This document shows, in pieces, positions 23,711-35,366 of a stretch of 64,000 nt of DNA. The translations under genes were made by a program, and so were the position numbers. Source of the stretch: Drosophila miranda (Eukaryota; Arthropoda; Insecta; Diptera; Drosophilidae); assembly GCF_003369915.1 (NCBI RefSeq), contig NC_046677.1, positions 26,430,913 through 26,494,912 on the forward strand, written 5' to 3'. Position 1 is the stretch's first letter; each line of letters starts with the position of its first letter. The notes beneath the pieces were generated by a model. The model did not search any database, had not been told where the DNA came from, and saw only the letters and a program-made list of their open reading frames with translations.

Positions 23711-26687
23711 GGCTAAGCATATCATGTGTTTATGCGCGAGTCCTGAAATGAACACCTACCCCTCTGCCTCCCCTCGAACCATTATATACCCCCCTGTAGG
23801 GCCACAATTTTTACCTGGGGCTTTTCGGGGCGTCCCCTGACACGTGAGCTCCATAAAATACAAGGAAGCCTCGTCATGTCATGGACGTTGCAGCACGCGA
23901 GCGGACCAATGGGTCCCTCATCCGTACACTCCACGTTTGCGTTGCTTTTAGCCCCCCTACCGCCTTTCTCTAATCGCTTTCCCTACTTGGCTCCTTTCCT
24001 GTACGCTTTCACACCCCCATTTCCCTCGCAGCTTTGCCTCCCTCTTCATTGCGTTTTCACTTTTGTTGGGAATCATTGTTGTTTGGCCTGTCGAGGGAAT
24101 TAAACATTTTGACCAGATGTTTTCAATGCACAGAATAACCACAAAGGGATATACATACATATATGTATATACAAAATTTCTGTCTGTTTCTTTACCCAAT
24201 TTAGAAAGCTATCTGGCTGCAGATCGTCTCATAAATATAGTCTAATTCTTTTTTATTTTCAAAGATGAAATTTTGTAGAGAAACCTTGAAATATTATGCT
24301 GTGTGAAAATTCTCCTTGTAGATTCATCTTTCCTCTTTACTCAACAAAAATTATCATTGAGATATCTTTCAGATCGATGTTTAAATTCTTCAAGATTCAT
24401 CAATTTCAAGGGTATTTAAATATCCATTGCCCCTTGATGGGTTAGGGACCAATGGAAGAAAAACAGAGCATATAACTTTTCATTTTCAACAACAATCAAG
24501 TCTATTCTTTAATCAGTATCCAAATTGTTTCCAAATCAATACAAAAATGTATCTATAAGGGTATCCAAATCTTCGATTAAAACGTTCCTTTCTCTTCTCT
24601 TCCTTTTTGTTTTTGTTTTTTTTCTTACGCTGCGTAAACACCGCTATTAAATTTGAACTGACCCCAAAACTGACTGCTGACCGAACTCGGAACCAAAAGC
24701 CATCAAATACCCAAGCTGCAATCCAACATTGTGGCTCGTGCTCCTCCGCCTCTACCCCTAAGCCTAACCCTACCGCCTACCCCTCCAATGACAGTAAACG
24801 GGCGGTGCAACAACCTCGTTTAGTTGCAGCAACGACCTTGACTCAGTTTCATTTTTACATTTTCTTAGAAAAGAGGCAGACGAAGGCAAAACGAAACCCA
24901 GGCGAAATAGGAGAAGTCTTAGAAAGGCTAAGACACCCCACCAAGTGGTGTTAGTATCTCGAATATCGTGTCTTATTAATAAGGCTTAAACCGTCTAACG
25001 GCAGTTTAATTGCAGCAACACACACACCCCCACCCCCACCCCCACCATTAGGCCATATGAGGTTTGGTTCTATGACAGCAAACTAAAAATAAACAAATGA
25101 GCCAAGAAAAGTAACAAAAAAACAACCAAGAGGTTGAGGCAGCAGCTGACCAGCGCCTGCGTAAAGAGAAAGAGAGAGAAAGTCTGAGAGAGGGGGAGAG
25201 AAAGTAAGAGAGATAGTGAGCTTGAACAGAGATGGAGAGAGAGAGGTTGCGAGAGACAGACCAAAATGATTGTTGTGGCTGTAGAAGGATTTCAAGGAAG
25301 TGAAATAGCTGCAGACAGCATTTTTCACACACAAAGTTTCCTATTTTCTTCCTCTTCCTGCTGCTCCCTCCTCCCATTATCCACCGCCCACCCCTCTACA
25401 GAGTTTTCCCTAGCTGTCACTTCCTCTCCATATTCATTTTTGCCTGTGTGTTGGCGTCTGTTCAATCTCTCGAACTGCCCTGCACACACACACACACAGT
25501 AGCCTTTTACACAGATTTTTTTTTTGAACCTTCAGTTTTGATTTTACGGAATTTTTGCTACGAATTTGAAAGCATTTCCCAGAATTTATATGTATTTCGA
25601 GGCAAAAAGACTTTGACACAACATTTGTTCGCACTGTAGCTTGAATATTTTATGAGAGCTCAATTGGGGCTTGGAAATTGTTATTGGATGATGGAAATGC
25701 ATGAATATTTAGAAGAAAATAGAGAAGCTCCTACTAGATAATAGCTATCAAGCATGGGGGATGTACATGATATAAAATCTCTTCAAGTAAATGTTCTTAA
25801 TTGAATATAATATCAATACCAACTAAAAATACAATTCTCTTGGTATTCCAGCGGCTAATTAAGGCTACCAAAATTATGTTAATGTTGTCATTTAATGAAA
25901 GAAAGGCATGAATATGAAGGAATATTCAAAGAATTGAAGCCACAATCTTGTTTCCCCCTTATGGTCGAAATTACTAGGGCTAATTAAGACTAAACAGAAG
26001 GTAATAGAAATACAGAAAATGGTCTATACTTAGAGTAAACGATCTGGACAATAAACAAACCAATTAATGAAAGTTAGCTACAGGAATCGATTAGTATTAT
26101 TTCGTTAAGGAACGTTAAGGAACTTCCATATTAATAACAGTTCTATATAAATACTTCCATTTACCTAAGCCAAAATTCAATAAGAAACTCCTTCACAGAA
26201 GTCGATGCATAAATTTATTTAAATATTCTCCATTTCCAAAAGAAACTCCAATAAGACCTATAAGACCTATGGTATTTATTTTATCATTTATTCCTTTTAT
26301 TATTCATACAGGCTTACATATGCCCTGCATCTCCACTCTTAGCCCACAACTCCACCCATTTCGAAAGGCAAACACACGCTCGAAGGCGAGTACATACGAG
26401 TATATCTAGGGAAGTTTCCTATTTCTTAATTAAGAAGCTCATGTTGCCATTTCCCTACAAAGACTCTTATTTACTTGGACACTTTCTTAGCCATAAAATC
26501 TATTAATAATGTGATGGCTTATATGCCCTGTGTTATTTGCTCGTTTTGATGGTAAAACAACTTTGAAGATTTAATGTTTTCTTTCATTTGGCGGTGAATT
26601 TGGTTCAATTGAACCAATTCCGAAAATGAATCTTGCACAAACATCCCTAGCCAAGGCTTTTGCGTACGTATTAGTAATGTTTTCCTC

Positions 26688-26691
<4 letters not shown>

Positions 26692-26719
<28 letters not shown>
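26692..26719. repeat. GT dinucleotide microsatellite
   Basis: About 14 GT units, near a cluster of CAGG repeats at 26768-26815. Confidence 0.92.
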
Positions 26720-27216
26720 GCAAAGTGTTATATTGACATTTGGCTACATAATGATTTATGCTGCTGCAGGCAGGCAGGCAGACAGCAGCAGCAGCATCAT
26801 CGCAGGCAGGCAGCATCGTGAGAACCTCGAGAACGATCCTTGGCTTCATGTAATCCCTGTGCTGCCACTTGGCTGCTATTTTCGAGGCATGGCCATAATT
26901 TATTTTTATATTTACAACAACAAAAACAGGAAGGAGGCAACTATTACACACATTTTGAACGGGTCCGGGGCCGGGTCGGTGGGCAGTGGCAGGAGTACCA
27001 AAGGGGTCTGCGACGGGGACTGTGGGGCAAGCGAAGGGCAAGCGCGCTGGAAAGCATGCTATGATTTCTGTTGCCACACGCGTGGGCGATGCGTGTTGGG
27101 GGGGCACCACAGCGGGAATGGGGTGATTGGGTGGCATTTCGTGTATACAACTAGTTAAATAAATTTACACTTGACCCACCTTTTTATTCGCTATATATGT
27201 ATATACACGTATGTAT

Positions 27217-27239
27217 GTGTGTGTGTGTGTGTGTGTGTG
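27217..27239. repeat. GT dinucleotide microsatellite
   Basis: About 11 GT units next to a TATGTATATACACG tract. Confidence 0.88.
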
Positions 27240-29167
27240 CTTTTTTCTGGTTTCCAAATGCGCGGCTCGCAGCGTTCACGTAGTTTCTATTTCCCTTTCG
27301 TCGCGCAAAAATCTCTCGAAAATTGCCTTTTTATATGCTTTTAAATGTTGCACATGTGTATGTATGTATGGCTCTGTGAGAGGGTGTTGGAGTGTGTGTG
27401 TGTGTGTTTGTGTCGTGTGGGTGTGAATGGAGGGAGGGGAAAAGTGAGAGGCAAGGCTGGTCTGCTCTTGCTCTTCCTCGTCAGCGATTCGATGGCAGGT
27501 TCATTCATGGGCCAGGATTCAGGCCCAGGACACGGACTGTCGTCGCCTGTCCGTCGTAATGGAGTGTGTGTCCGTGTGTGTGTGTGGCACTGTTGTTTGA
27601 ATGGTCGTGTATGTGTGCCGCAGCATATTTATGAAGCACAACGTTCGCTTCCACGTTTCCACGTTTTCCCTTTTCACAGTCCCAATTTTGCGATTAATTG
27701 CAATTTCGCACACACTTTTTTGCTTGAACGCGTATTTGGCTCTACTTTTCTCTTGGGGTATTTCAATTTTCCATTTCCATTTTCGTTTGATGGCAGCGCC
27801 AGCACAAAACAATTTTCATTTCCAGCGAACACAAAAATCATTACTCAGTGCGACCGAAAGTATGCACGCTTTTCCCATTTTCCGCTGTCTTTTCGGGCCA
27901 TGCTGTGCTGCTGCCTTTCAACATTTGCTCGCACTGGCACTCACACTAGCACACTGGCTGGCGCACACACACTGAGGCTCTCGGAGATAGGCTGGGCCAC
28001 ACACACACACACCCATACACACAGGCACAGAGGGGAGAGTGGCGTGTGGTGCGGTGTTGGGCAAGGGAGGGGGCACAATGCAAAGCAGCAGCAGCAGCAG
28101 CGGTAGCGGCAGCGGCAGCGGCAGCGGCAGCGACGTAGCAATGGATAACGCAACGACAAACGCAAAACGGACGACGCCAAAAACCACCGACGCGACGCAC
28201 AAAAAACGGACCAACCCACAGAGAACCGACAGCGTTGAAAGCCAGCAAACGACTGAGAGCTTTGGAGCTGCTCCAAGATGCACAGAGAGAGCGAGGGCCC
28301 CAAGTTAGAGAGAGAAAGAGACAGAGAGTGGGAGAGGGAGAAGGCTACCCGGAAAGGAGAAAGTGATGGCAGGAGAGAGCGCTGCGTGTGTCCTTTGCAG
28401 ACTCTGTTCCCGGAACTAGCTCGCAGCAGGCAGATGGGAGAGAGCGAGAGCACAGCACGAAGAGAGAGAGAGAGTGCAGGCCGATTACACTGGAAAGAAA
28501 AGGATACAACTAAATAAATCCATGGGAATGTAAAGAAATGCTGGAAAGCCGAAGATTTAAGAAGTAGTTAAGTATTTTCATTATTTTTAAGACCGATATA
28601 TGATAAGATAATAGATCGATTTTTAATAAATTTATATCTTCTATTGAGGATCCTTTTTGTAACAAGTCGTATATTTTAAACCGTTTAAACAGACATTTCG
28701 GAACCACTCGGAACAATTATCCCTAGAAAAAGACAGAGACATGTGTTTATGATATAAAAATCCATTCATGAGGTTTAAAGTTGTCTTCAGCTAACTATCC
28801 AACTACTAGACTAGTTACACTGATATATCTTATTAGTATAGACAGTATAATATATCCATTATGCATTGAAATATGAATAATACATTTCACATTCGTATTT
28901 CTATGCCATAATTGATACCGAAATCATGATTAAGAGCTTTTTTTGCCCCTGTGTAGTGCTTGTCTTCAATGAGAGCAAACGATTAGACTGATAAGCTGTC
29001 CAAGCACGACCAGACCTATGCGAATCTATTGTATTGCATGTCTGACCGATCGATCAGTCGTGCCCAGCACATTAACACGAACGAACGTGTACAGATCGGG
29101 ATAGAGAGAGATATAGGTATAGGTATATAGAGAGAAAAATCAGAGCCGAGTGTACGCGTACAGAGTG

Positions 29168-29174
29168 TATAAAG
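29168..29174 (+). promoter_or_regulatory. TATA box of the WS/DGAT-like gene
   Basis: TATAAAG about 76 bp upstream of the start codon at 29244, leaving room for a roughly 45-nt leader. GATA-factor-type motifs (GATAAG) occur nearby at about 28990 and, further downstream in the intron, at about 29504, 29693 and 29807. In flies such clustering is common in gut-expressed genes; that link is inference. Confidence 0.6.
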
Positions 29175-29243
29175 TGCAGCAACTATACTAAGTATAGCTT
29201 CTGCTTCGATCTGTCTTGTGTCTTTTCTTAGAATAAACCGAAA

Positions 29244-32031
29244 ATGGAAAGGTATGGGTGATATACTATATTTGGCTAATGATAGATTACAAGTCTTTTG
29301 TTCTTTTACCCGCACAGCTTCTGGCAAGAGTTGAAATCTTTGTTGAAGACCTTACTGTGCTTTGTGGTGGCTGTGATGCTAATGCCTTTGCTGCTGTTAT
29401 CGTTTCTGTGTAAGTGATCATCATCATCTCCCCAGCAACGATCGGATCGATCCAGTGTACCAGATGATCATCGATTGATCAGTTCGACACGCGCTGCCTA
29501 CGCTGATAAGACGAGTAGATCACTGGCCCCCCTATAAATCAAGAACATCAAACACGACCGACTATATAAATAAGCGAGGCATGGGTTGATTAACCGATTC
29601 CACTCAGCCAAAGCTCTAGCTCTAGTTCTACCATATAATTGACTCTCTTCCCAGTGAAAGAGAGAGTGTTACAGAACGAGAGACAGTCCCAGAGATAAGC
29701 TTTTTGTTTATAAATAATAGAGAGTACCTGTTGCACCTTTGGCGCAACCCAGACGAGCGCCCGAGCGAACCTTGACCAACCGAATTACTCATAAAAATTT
29801 TGCAGCCGATAAGGCAGCATTGTTGCTGCCGTGGGTTCGGTCTTTCGGGTGGGCGATAATGCTCGAGGTTTTCCCCCTATTCAGACTCCAAAAGGAAAGC
29901 AAGCCGAATCCAATCCAATCCAATCCAAATCAGCTATCAGCTAGGCTGACACCTCGTCATATTTCGTCTTTTTTTTGCAGGCGCACACTTTGGCAACGAG
30001 CTGGTCAACTACATTCTGAGTATCAAGTATCCCAACCTGACTATCTCCAAGTCGAAGAAGATTCGCACTTTGATCGACACCCAGAAGAATGCCGGCATCT
30101 TTCACTTTCTGCTGCAGGTGGAGGGAGCCTGCGACTTTGAGCTGATCAAGCGATCGTATGCCCAACACCTCACGGACCTGCGGGACAAGACGGGAATGGT
30201 GAGGTTCCCGAAGCTAAGACAGAAGCTGGTCAACTGTTGGGGTCACTATGCCTGGGTGAATGATAGCAGGTAGAGATGATCAATGATCAATGATCAAATG
30301 ATTTATAAACGTTAATGTGCTCTTTCTCTTCCCAAACATCCCATCAGTGGTTTCAACATCAACAACCATGTACTACTCAGCACCCACAAGTACCGGGGAC
30401 GCCTTGTCAACGACTCCAATATCCAGGATTACGTGAGCGAGCTGGCCACCAAGTACATACCCTCTGACCTGCCTCAATGGCAGGTGATTGTAATACCCAG
30501 CTCCGACAGCACCCAGCCCTACTACATCCTGATTAAACTGCACCATTTAATCATCGCCGAGGAGGAGGATCTGCATGTGGGGGAGATGCTCTTGCTGCAC
30601 GACACCACGGAGACGAAGACCGTGATGACCCTGAACGATGGTGTTCTGGGCCAGAGTCCATCACAGCAACTTTCCCACTTTGTGCGGCAGCCAGAGCACA
30701 TCAGTCGACTGGTCAAACATCTGATGCACTTGGTCATCTGTCGCTGGCAGCAGTTCATCTACGAATTCGAGTCCCTGGAGACGCCCGATGGCGCCTCATC
30801 CAGCATCCAGGTGCGGTCTCTCAGCCAGCTCTTGTCCCTGATCCTTATTGTGCTGGTGAATGTGGTTCTGGGGTACTGGCGGAGTCGCTCAAAGCTCCTC
30901 AAGTTGAAGCGCCGTTCCAGTGGCTATAGGAATGATGTGGGCCGCCTAATGACGATTCGATTGCTGCTCAGAAGGGAGCTGGAGCATCGCAATCTCAGCT
31001 GGACGGTGGCCAGAATGGCCCTGTACAATAGTCTGCAGCCCACGAATCTGGCCAAGGTCTGGACCCGCTTCATGTGGCGCTTCAATCTGAACCATGTGCT
31101 GCTCCTGCCCTACCACTTCTACTGCGAGGCCCTGGCCATGCGGGATGTCCTGCTGAGAGGCCAGACCAGCTACACATCCACCTACTGTGCCCGGCTGCAT
31201 CTGTATGTGCCGCTCCTGCTGTACGCCCAACTGGAGCTGGTCAAGATCTGCTGGGAACTGTTCAAGGCGCCCCGTAACATCTATGAGGTGCTGTTCGAAC
31301 AGCCCACCAAGGAGTTGAATATTCTGCACAAGAAATCCTATGCGGGCAGGAAAATAGTCTCCTTCAGTCGCTCTATAGATGGCACCCAGCTGAGGGAACG
31401 ACATCGGGACAGATTTAACGATCAGCTGCGTGAATCGGACTTTAGTCTCACGTGTCTGGCCGGCGCCGTACATGATTACTTCAACACCTTCTCCGATCTG
31501 GCGCCAGTGCCTTCGCTTTTGAACACTACTTGTAGGACCATTTCTAAGGGATACTTCACCGATCGCCGAGGGGACAAAAGCGATAATATAGGTGGTGTGG
31601 TCTTTCTGCAGCTGCCCCTTCGTCAGCCAGATGTGGAGCATGCCCGTCATTTGCACGGAATTGTGGAGTGCATCAGGCAGCAGCAAATCATGATCTATTT
31701 GGCCTCAATCGGTCAGACCAAGTACAGCATGCTAACGGCCCTTCTACCGCATGTCCTTACCAAGATCTTCATCAACTTCTTCTCGTATAATTTTCCAATT
31801 ACGATCACAGAGATCTATGGGTCCTCGGCCGAGTTCCAGTCGACTTGGGGCCAGAGGGTTCAGGATGTGCTACTCTTCAGGCCCCCCCAATCGAAGACTT
31901 GCCTTTCCCTGAACCTCCATCGCTTCGGGGATAAGTACAGGCTGGCTATTATGGCAGACACACATCTGGCCCCGGATCACACGATCATAACACGATCTTT
32001 CGAACGATATATGGAAACAGTAACACTCTGA
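29244..32031 (+). CDS. WS/DGAT-like (WSD1 family) O-acyltransferase, membrane-anchored
   Basis: Exons 29244-29251, 29318-29409, 29981-30269 and 30348-32031 give a 690-residue protein starting MESFWQELKSLLKTLL. A hydrophobic anchor lies at about residues 12-34 and a second near 280-305 (LSLILIVLVNVVLGYW). The acyl-CoA-binding half contains ILIKLHHLIIAEE at about 191-203, at the place of the HHxxxDG catalytic motif of wax-ester synthase/DGAT enzymes. Both His are present but the Asp-Gly is replaced (Ala-Glu). The C-terminal third resembles the WSD1 C-terminal domain (NIGGVVFLQLPL; LSLNLHRFGDKYRLAIMADT; a D-H-x-I-I end). Likely role: esterifying fatty acyl groups at the ER, if active. The first intron follows an 8-nt coding exon. 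Polyadenylation signal AATAAA at 32080. Assignment is from fold-level motifs, so substrate is unknown. Confidence 0.7.
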
Positions 32032-32142
32032 TTCCCAAACGATTATAAATGAGGGGAAGCTATAACTTTCAAGTATACGAATAAAATTATTATCTATTAA
32101 AATGCAGGTTTCTATGAAATTGTATGCAGAATCCTCCTTTTC

Positions 32143-32425
32143 AGGGCATACTCATACGAGTATAATAAAAAAACTCGAATCGATTGAAATATCAAAAAAC
32201 TTCTCTCGATTTATGGATAACAGTCTATTACCGATCTCGTTTAACAACCCGTGGCCGCTCCCGGTTACAGCTGTGCCACTCTTGGAGAGACCTCTAGACC
32301 TAATCACTTACAAGGCCCCGATAAGAACTTACCTGTTAACGAATATATATATATCGCACTTGGACTCTTCTGCATGCTCATCGCTGGATTACTTCTCCAA
32401 CAAACACTCTATCTTTTATGTTTGA
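32143..32425 (+). pseudogene. 5' copy of the Q-rich cluster genes with a short ORF (member 0)
   Basis: A block at 32148-32220 (acgagta .. aaaaaactcgaatcgattgaaa .. tctcgatttATGGATAA) repeats, with few changes, the sequence immediately upstream of the start codons of both large Q-rich genes (32573-32650 and 36660-36730). Here the ATG at 32213 opens only a 70-codon frame (MDNSLLPISFNNPWPL...) ending at 32425, unlike the long genes. This is either a truncated tandem duplicate or a separate short gene that kept the same leader. An overlapping frame encodes a membrane-helix-like stretch (see findings). Confidence 0.45.
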
Positions 32426-32492
32426 ACAAGAAATGTGCTTCATTGAAATTATCTTCATATTTAATGAAAATCTTCATATATATCGTACCCTT

Positions 32493-32641
32493 CAAAACTT
32501 GACTCTTTCTACATATCTGGTTTATCCCTTCGTTCAGTTTCAACTAGCAAAGTAACCCTGTTATTAAAGTCATCTCCTCATTCGAGCATACAAAACAAAC
32601 TCGAATCGGTTGAAAATTCCAAAAAAAATATCTCTCGATCT
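32493..32641 (+). promoter_or_regulatory. Promoter/leader of Q-rich gene 1, duplicated upstream of gene 2
   Basis: This stretch aligns with 36556-36723. Shared blocks are aacttgactctttc, ctagcaaagtaa-like, TATTAAAGTCAT (TATAAAAGTCAT in gene 2) and the actcgaa..attgaaa leader before ATGGAT. The TATTAAAG/TATAAAAG element sits about 80-95 bp upstream of the ATG in both and is the likely TATA box. Confidence 0.55.
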
Positions 32642-35299
32642 ATGGATAATCAAGCCTACAATTATTGCTTGGACTTTTCGAATTTTTACGAGGCCAGAAG
32701 TGCAAAAATAAAACCGATTTGCTCATTTCTCCAAGTTTCCGACATGAATCAACGGACAAGCGACAGCAATACCTCGTTATTAGTAAACGAGGAGGTGTCA
32801 CAACAGGATAAGCGCACGGCACGAGAGATGGGAGGTGAAATGTCTTCTCAAGCCTATCTAGAGGACCTAAAATGGCCAACGAAGAACCTTTCAAAGCAGC
32901 AACAGCAGAAGCCTTCCATCCTGGACCAGACCCAGGCTCAGGAGCGTATGTGCGCGAACAGATCCGGCTGTGGTATGCACCGTAGCTATCATCCAGGCGA
33001 TTACCTAGCACAACAGCCGCATCAGTGTCAGAAGTATAAGAATTTAAATCAGAGTCCTGCCAAGAAACAGCAGACTTCTCGGGATCCTCAACAACAGCAG
33101 CCGCAGCATCAGTGTCTGGAGCAGAGAAGCCAGACTCCTTCCATGCCGAGTCAGTGTCTCCAGACTTCATATCCGAAACTTCATCAAGAACAGGCACAGC
33201 GTCATGACAGCCCGAAAAACAAATCTTCAATCAGAGCCAGCTCCAAAGGTATGAACGTCCTATTTTTGCGTCCTCCGCCACGAAATGTTTCCTTTCTGAC
33301 GGAAAATCCAGAGCCCTCCAACACAGCAAGTGGCCAACCTTATTCATGCTCGAGCAATACGGACGAGGAGAATTTAGCCGATAAACGTGATGAACGTGAT
33401 CAAAATAAATCAAATAAGTACATGGAATTCGTGCCTCAGCACTATTCGCATCAGCAGCAGCACCCACATGAACAGTATCGGACGGCTTTTCGTCAGAATT
33501 CTCCTCAACGCAATCAAAGCCAGAAGAAAGCACCCATAAGCAAAACTAAAGACGTCCTATCGCCGTGTCCTCATCAGTACAGTCCGCTAAAGCTAAATAA
33601 ACTTTCTAAGAAAACGGACGTGACAGATTTTGACCAATATATTAAGGAACTTGATAAAAACGCATCGTACAAGTACAAGGAATATGCCCCTAAACTCGGT
33701 CAGAGTCCACCCCATCTTCATAAGCACAGACAGGAGCATTATCAAATGTATTCAACGTCACGTCAGAAGGTCGAAAAACAGCAGCTGTATCCGATTCATC
33801 TACAGCAGCAATCATACCCGAATCCATGTGAGAATACTTGTGAAAAGCCGTCACAACGTAATCAAAGCGAGATGCAAGCTAAGGATATCCCATTGTCGAC
33901 TCCTCATCAATACGGTGATCTCCCTGTGCCGGATAAGTGGGGTAGAGAGATTGGTGGGGAACTTCTCGCTAAGACTCGGACTCGGAGCGACACCTCCGAG
34001 AAAAACCGCGAAGATTCCACAGTAAAACAAAAAAAATATAACAAATGCGGAAGGTGCAGTGTCGAGAACGGCACGGACAGTACCTCCACAGGATCGTCCG
34101 GGAACGAGCTGTGTTCCATTGTCCGGGACGAGCTGTGTGCGTTGGTCCGGAACGAGAGTGAAATTCAGTCGGTGTTCGGTGAACTGTCTGATACTGTGAT
34201 CTGTCATGTGAAGGACTTTTTGTGTGGGCTGTCAACAACTGACAATGTTCCCCCGGACGAGTATATGAAAGAGAGTGTATCTACAAAGGCACCCAAGAAT
34301 TCAGCCATAGATGATGTCCTGGATACCAAGAGGCAGGAGTCATATCAAACCCAAAAAAAAGCATCTCCTATCAAAGGCATATTAAAAGCTCAAAAAGTCC
34401 AAATGCCGCAAAATCCAGGGCTAGACAGAAAAAAAGTCGCGGAGCTCCAGTCTGTGCTTCAGAATCCTACTCAGCGTATGTATCAGGATCTTACCAAAGA
34501 GAAGAGACAGGAGTCGTATCGACAGGCTTCGCAACATTCCCATCGTACCTCGAAGCTGAAGGGTCAAAAGAATCCTCAACAGAAGCATCCAAATCAGCAA
34601 ATCGCGGACTTTCCTCCATTCTCGCGCTTCGGCGATACGCCTGAGGATGATTCCGAAGAGTGTAATTTCGGAGTGGATAAGAAGGCACGCAACAAGTTCA
34701 TGGAATGTTACGGTAAAGGCTTCCCAAAGGACAAACCCAAGCACAGGCAGTCCGGTGCCGGGCATGAGGTATTTTCCATGGCCAGTAGCAGCTCGGTATC
34801 GACTTCGATCAGTGCCAAGAGCGGGCACGAGCTGCGTGCCATGATCCTGGACGAGATGCAATTGCAGTCGGTGCGTGGTGATCAAACATCCAGGCCACGA
34901 TATAAGGATCTTGAAGAGAAAGTTTCCACACTTTCAGACTTGAATCCGCCCAGAGATGACACCCATCCTTGTTCAAACGTGTCCAAGTTTCAGGATATGA
35001 AGGAAACAATGTCCACACCCATCGGTTCCCTCCCGAATTTGGCCATAGCTGTTCATGCGCCCACCACTGAATCATTTAAGGGTTCCACAACAGATGAGAT
35101 GCCACAAATCGAGGGCAGTATGAGTGTAGCTGATTTAGTGAGCTACAAGGTAATCACTCCCATGATCATGAAGATACGCAAAAGGTGTATGACCCATATG
35201 CAGAATGAGATGCATCTCTTGAAGTATCTGGAGACGGTGCCGCGCCTTGTCGGTCAGATTTACATGGACAACATCACGATGGAACAGAGGAAACTCTAA
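32642..35299 (+). CDS. Q-rich gene 1: large low-complexity protein of unknown function
   Basis: A single uninterrupted 885-codon frame from ATGGATAATCAAGCC to TAA. It is very rich in Gln, Lys, Ser, Pro and His; no catalytic domain, signal peptide or membrane segment is seen. Three parts recur in gene 2 downstream. The first is a module with SSGNELCSIVRDELCALVRN and SEIQSVFGELSDTVICHVKDF (about residues 482-535), with a second degenerate copy at about 718-746 (SAKSGHELRAMILDEMQLQS). The second is a C-terminal helix-rich module, ADLVSYKVITPMIMKIRKR..MHLLKYLETVPRLVGQIY (about 828-880). The third is the promoter. Both flanking paralogy and the long open frame argue that it is translated. Polyadenylation signal AATAAA at 35361. 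I do not recognise the family; the sparse conservation and compositional bias suggest rapid evolution. Confidence 0.75.
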   Translation: MDNQAYNYCLDFSNFYEARSAKIKPICSFLQVSDMNQRTSDSNTSLLVNEEVSQQDKRTAREMGGEMSSQAYLEDLKWPTKNLSKQQQQKPSILDQTQAQERMCANRSGCGMHRSYHPGDYLAQQPHQCQKYKNLNQSPAKKQQTSRDPQQQQPQHQCLEQRSQTPSMPSQCLQTSYPKLHQEQAQRHDSPKNKSSIRASSKGMNVLFLRPPPRNVSFLTENPEPSNTASGQPYSCSSNTDEENLADKRDERDQNKSNKYMEFVPQHYSHQQQHPHEQYRTAFRQNSPQRNQSQKKAPISKTKDVLSPCPHQYSPLKLNKLSKKTDVTDFDQYIKELDKNASYKYKEYAPKLGQSPPHLHKHRQEHYQMYSTSRQKVEKQQLYPIHLQQQSYPNPCENTCEKPSQRNQSEMQAKDIPLSTPHQYGDLPVPDKWGREIGGELLAKTRTRSDTSEKNREDSTVKQKKYNKCGRCSVENGTDSTSTGSSGNELCSIVRDELCALVRNESEIQSVFGELSDTVICHVKDFLCGLSTTDNVPPDEYMKESVSTKAPKNSAIDDVLDTKRQESYQTQKKASPIKGILKAQKVQMPQNPGLDRKKVAELQSVLQNPTQRMYQDLTKEKRQESYRQASQHSHRTSKLKGQKNPQQKHPNQQIADFPPFSRFGDTPEDDSEECNFGVDKKARNKFMECYGKGFPKDKPKHRQSGAGHEVFSMASSSSVSTSISAKSGHELRAMILDEMQLQSVRGDQTSRPRYKDLEEKVSTLSDLNPPRDDTHPCSNVSKFQDMKETMSTPIGSLPNLAIAVHAPTTESFKGSTTDEMPQIEGSMSVADLVSYKVITPMIMKIRKRCMTHMQNEMHLLKYLETVPRLVGQIYMDNITMEQRKL

Positions 35300-35366
35300 A
35301 AATGTTTAGTCACTTTTGATTCGATGATACCTTTTTATATATTTTATAATTATTGTATTAAATAAA

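Larger units (their letters stand above)
18374..29167. other. About 10.8 kb with no supported gene
   Basis: The ORFs here are short and read simple sequence on both strands. The contents include GA/CT-rich tracts (25.15-25.26 and 28.28-28.47 kb), GT microsatellites (23675-23707, 26692-26719, 27217-27239), a CCTG run (19548-19576), CCGCCA and GCT triplet runs (20.2-20.6 kb) and an AGC/GGC run (28.09-28.13 kb). The left end probably includes the 5' leader and promoter of the MARVEL gene. The GAGA- and CA-rich 27.2-28.5 kb segment looks like regulatory or promoter DNA, but no transcript can be asserted. Confidence 0.55.

Noticed and set aside
24607..24954. 115-codon ORF beginning MFLFFFLRCVN
   Set aside because: No family similarity, no promoter or splice context, and Thr/Pro/Asn composition typical of random AT/CA-rich DNA.
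33851..34207. Minus-strand ORFs over Q-rich gene 1
   Set aside because: Antisense shadows of a continuous 885-codon frame whose paralogue is conserved on the plus strand.
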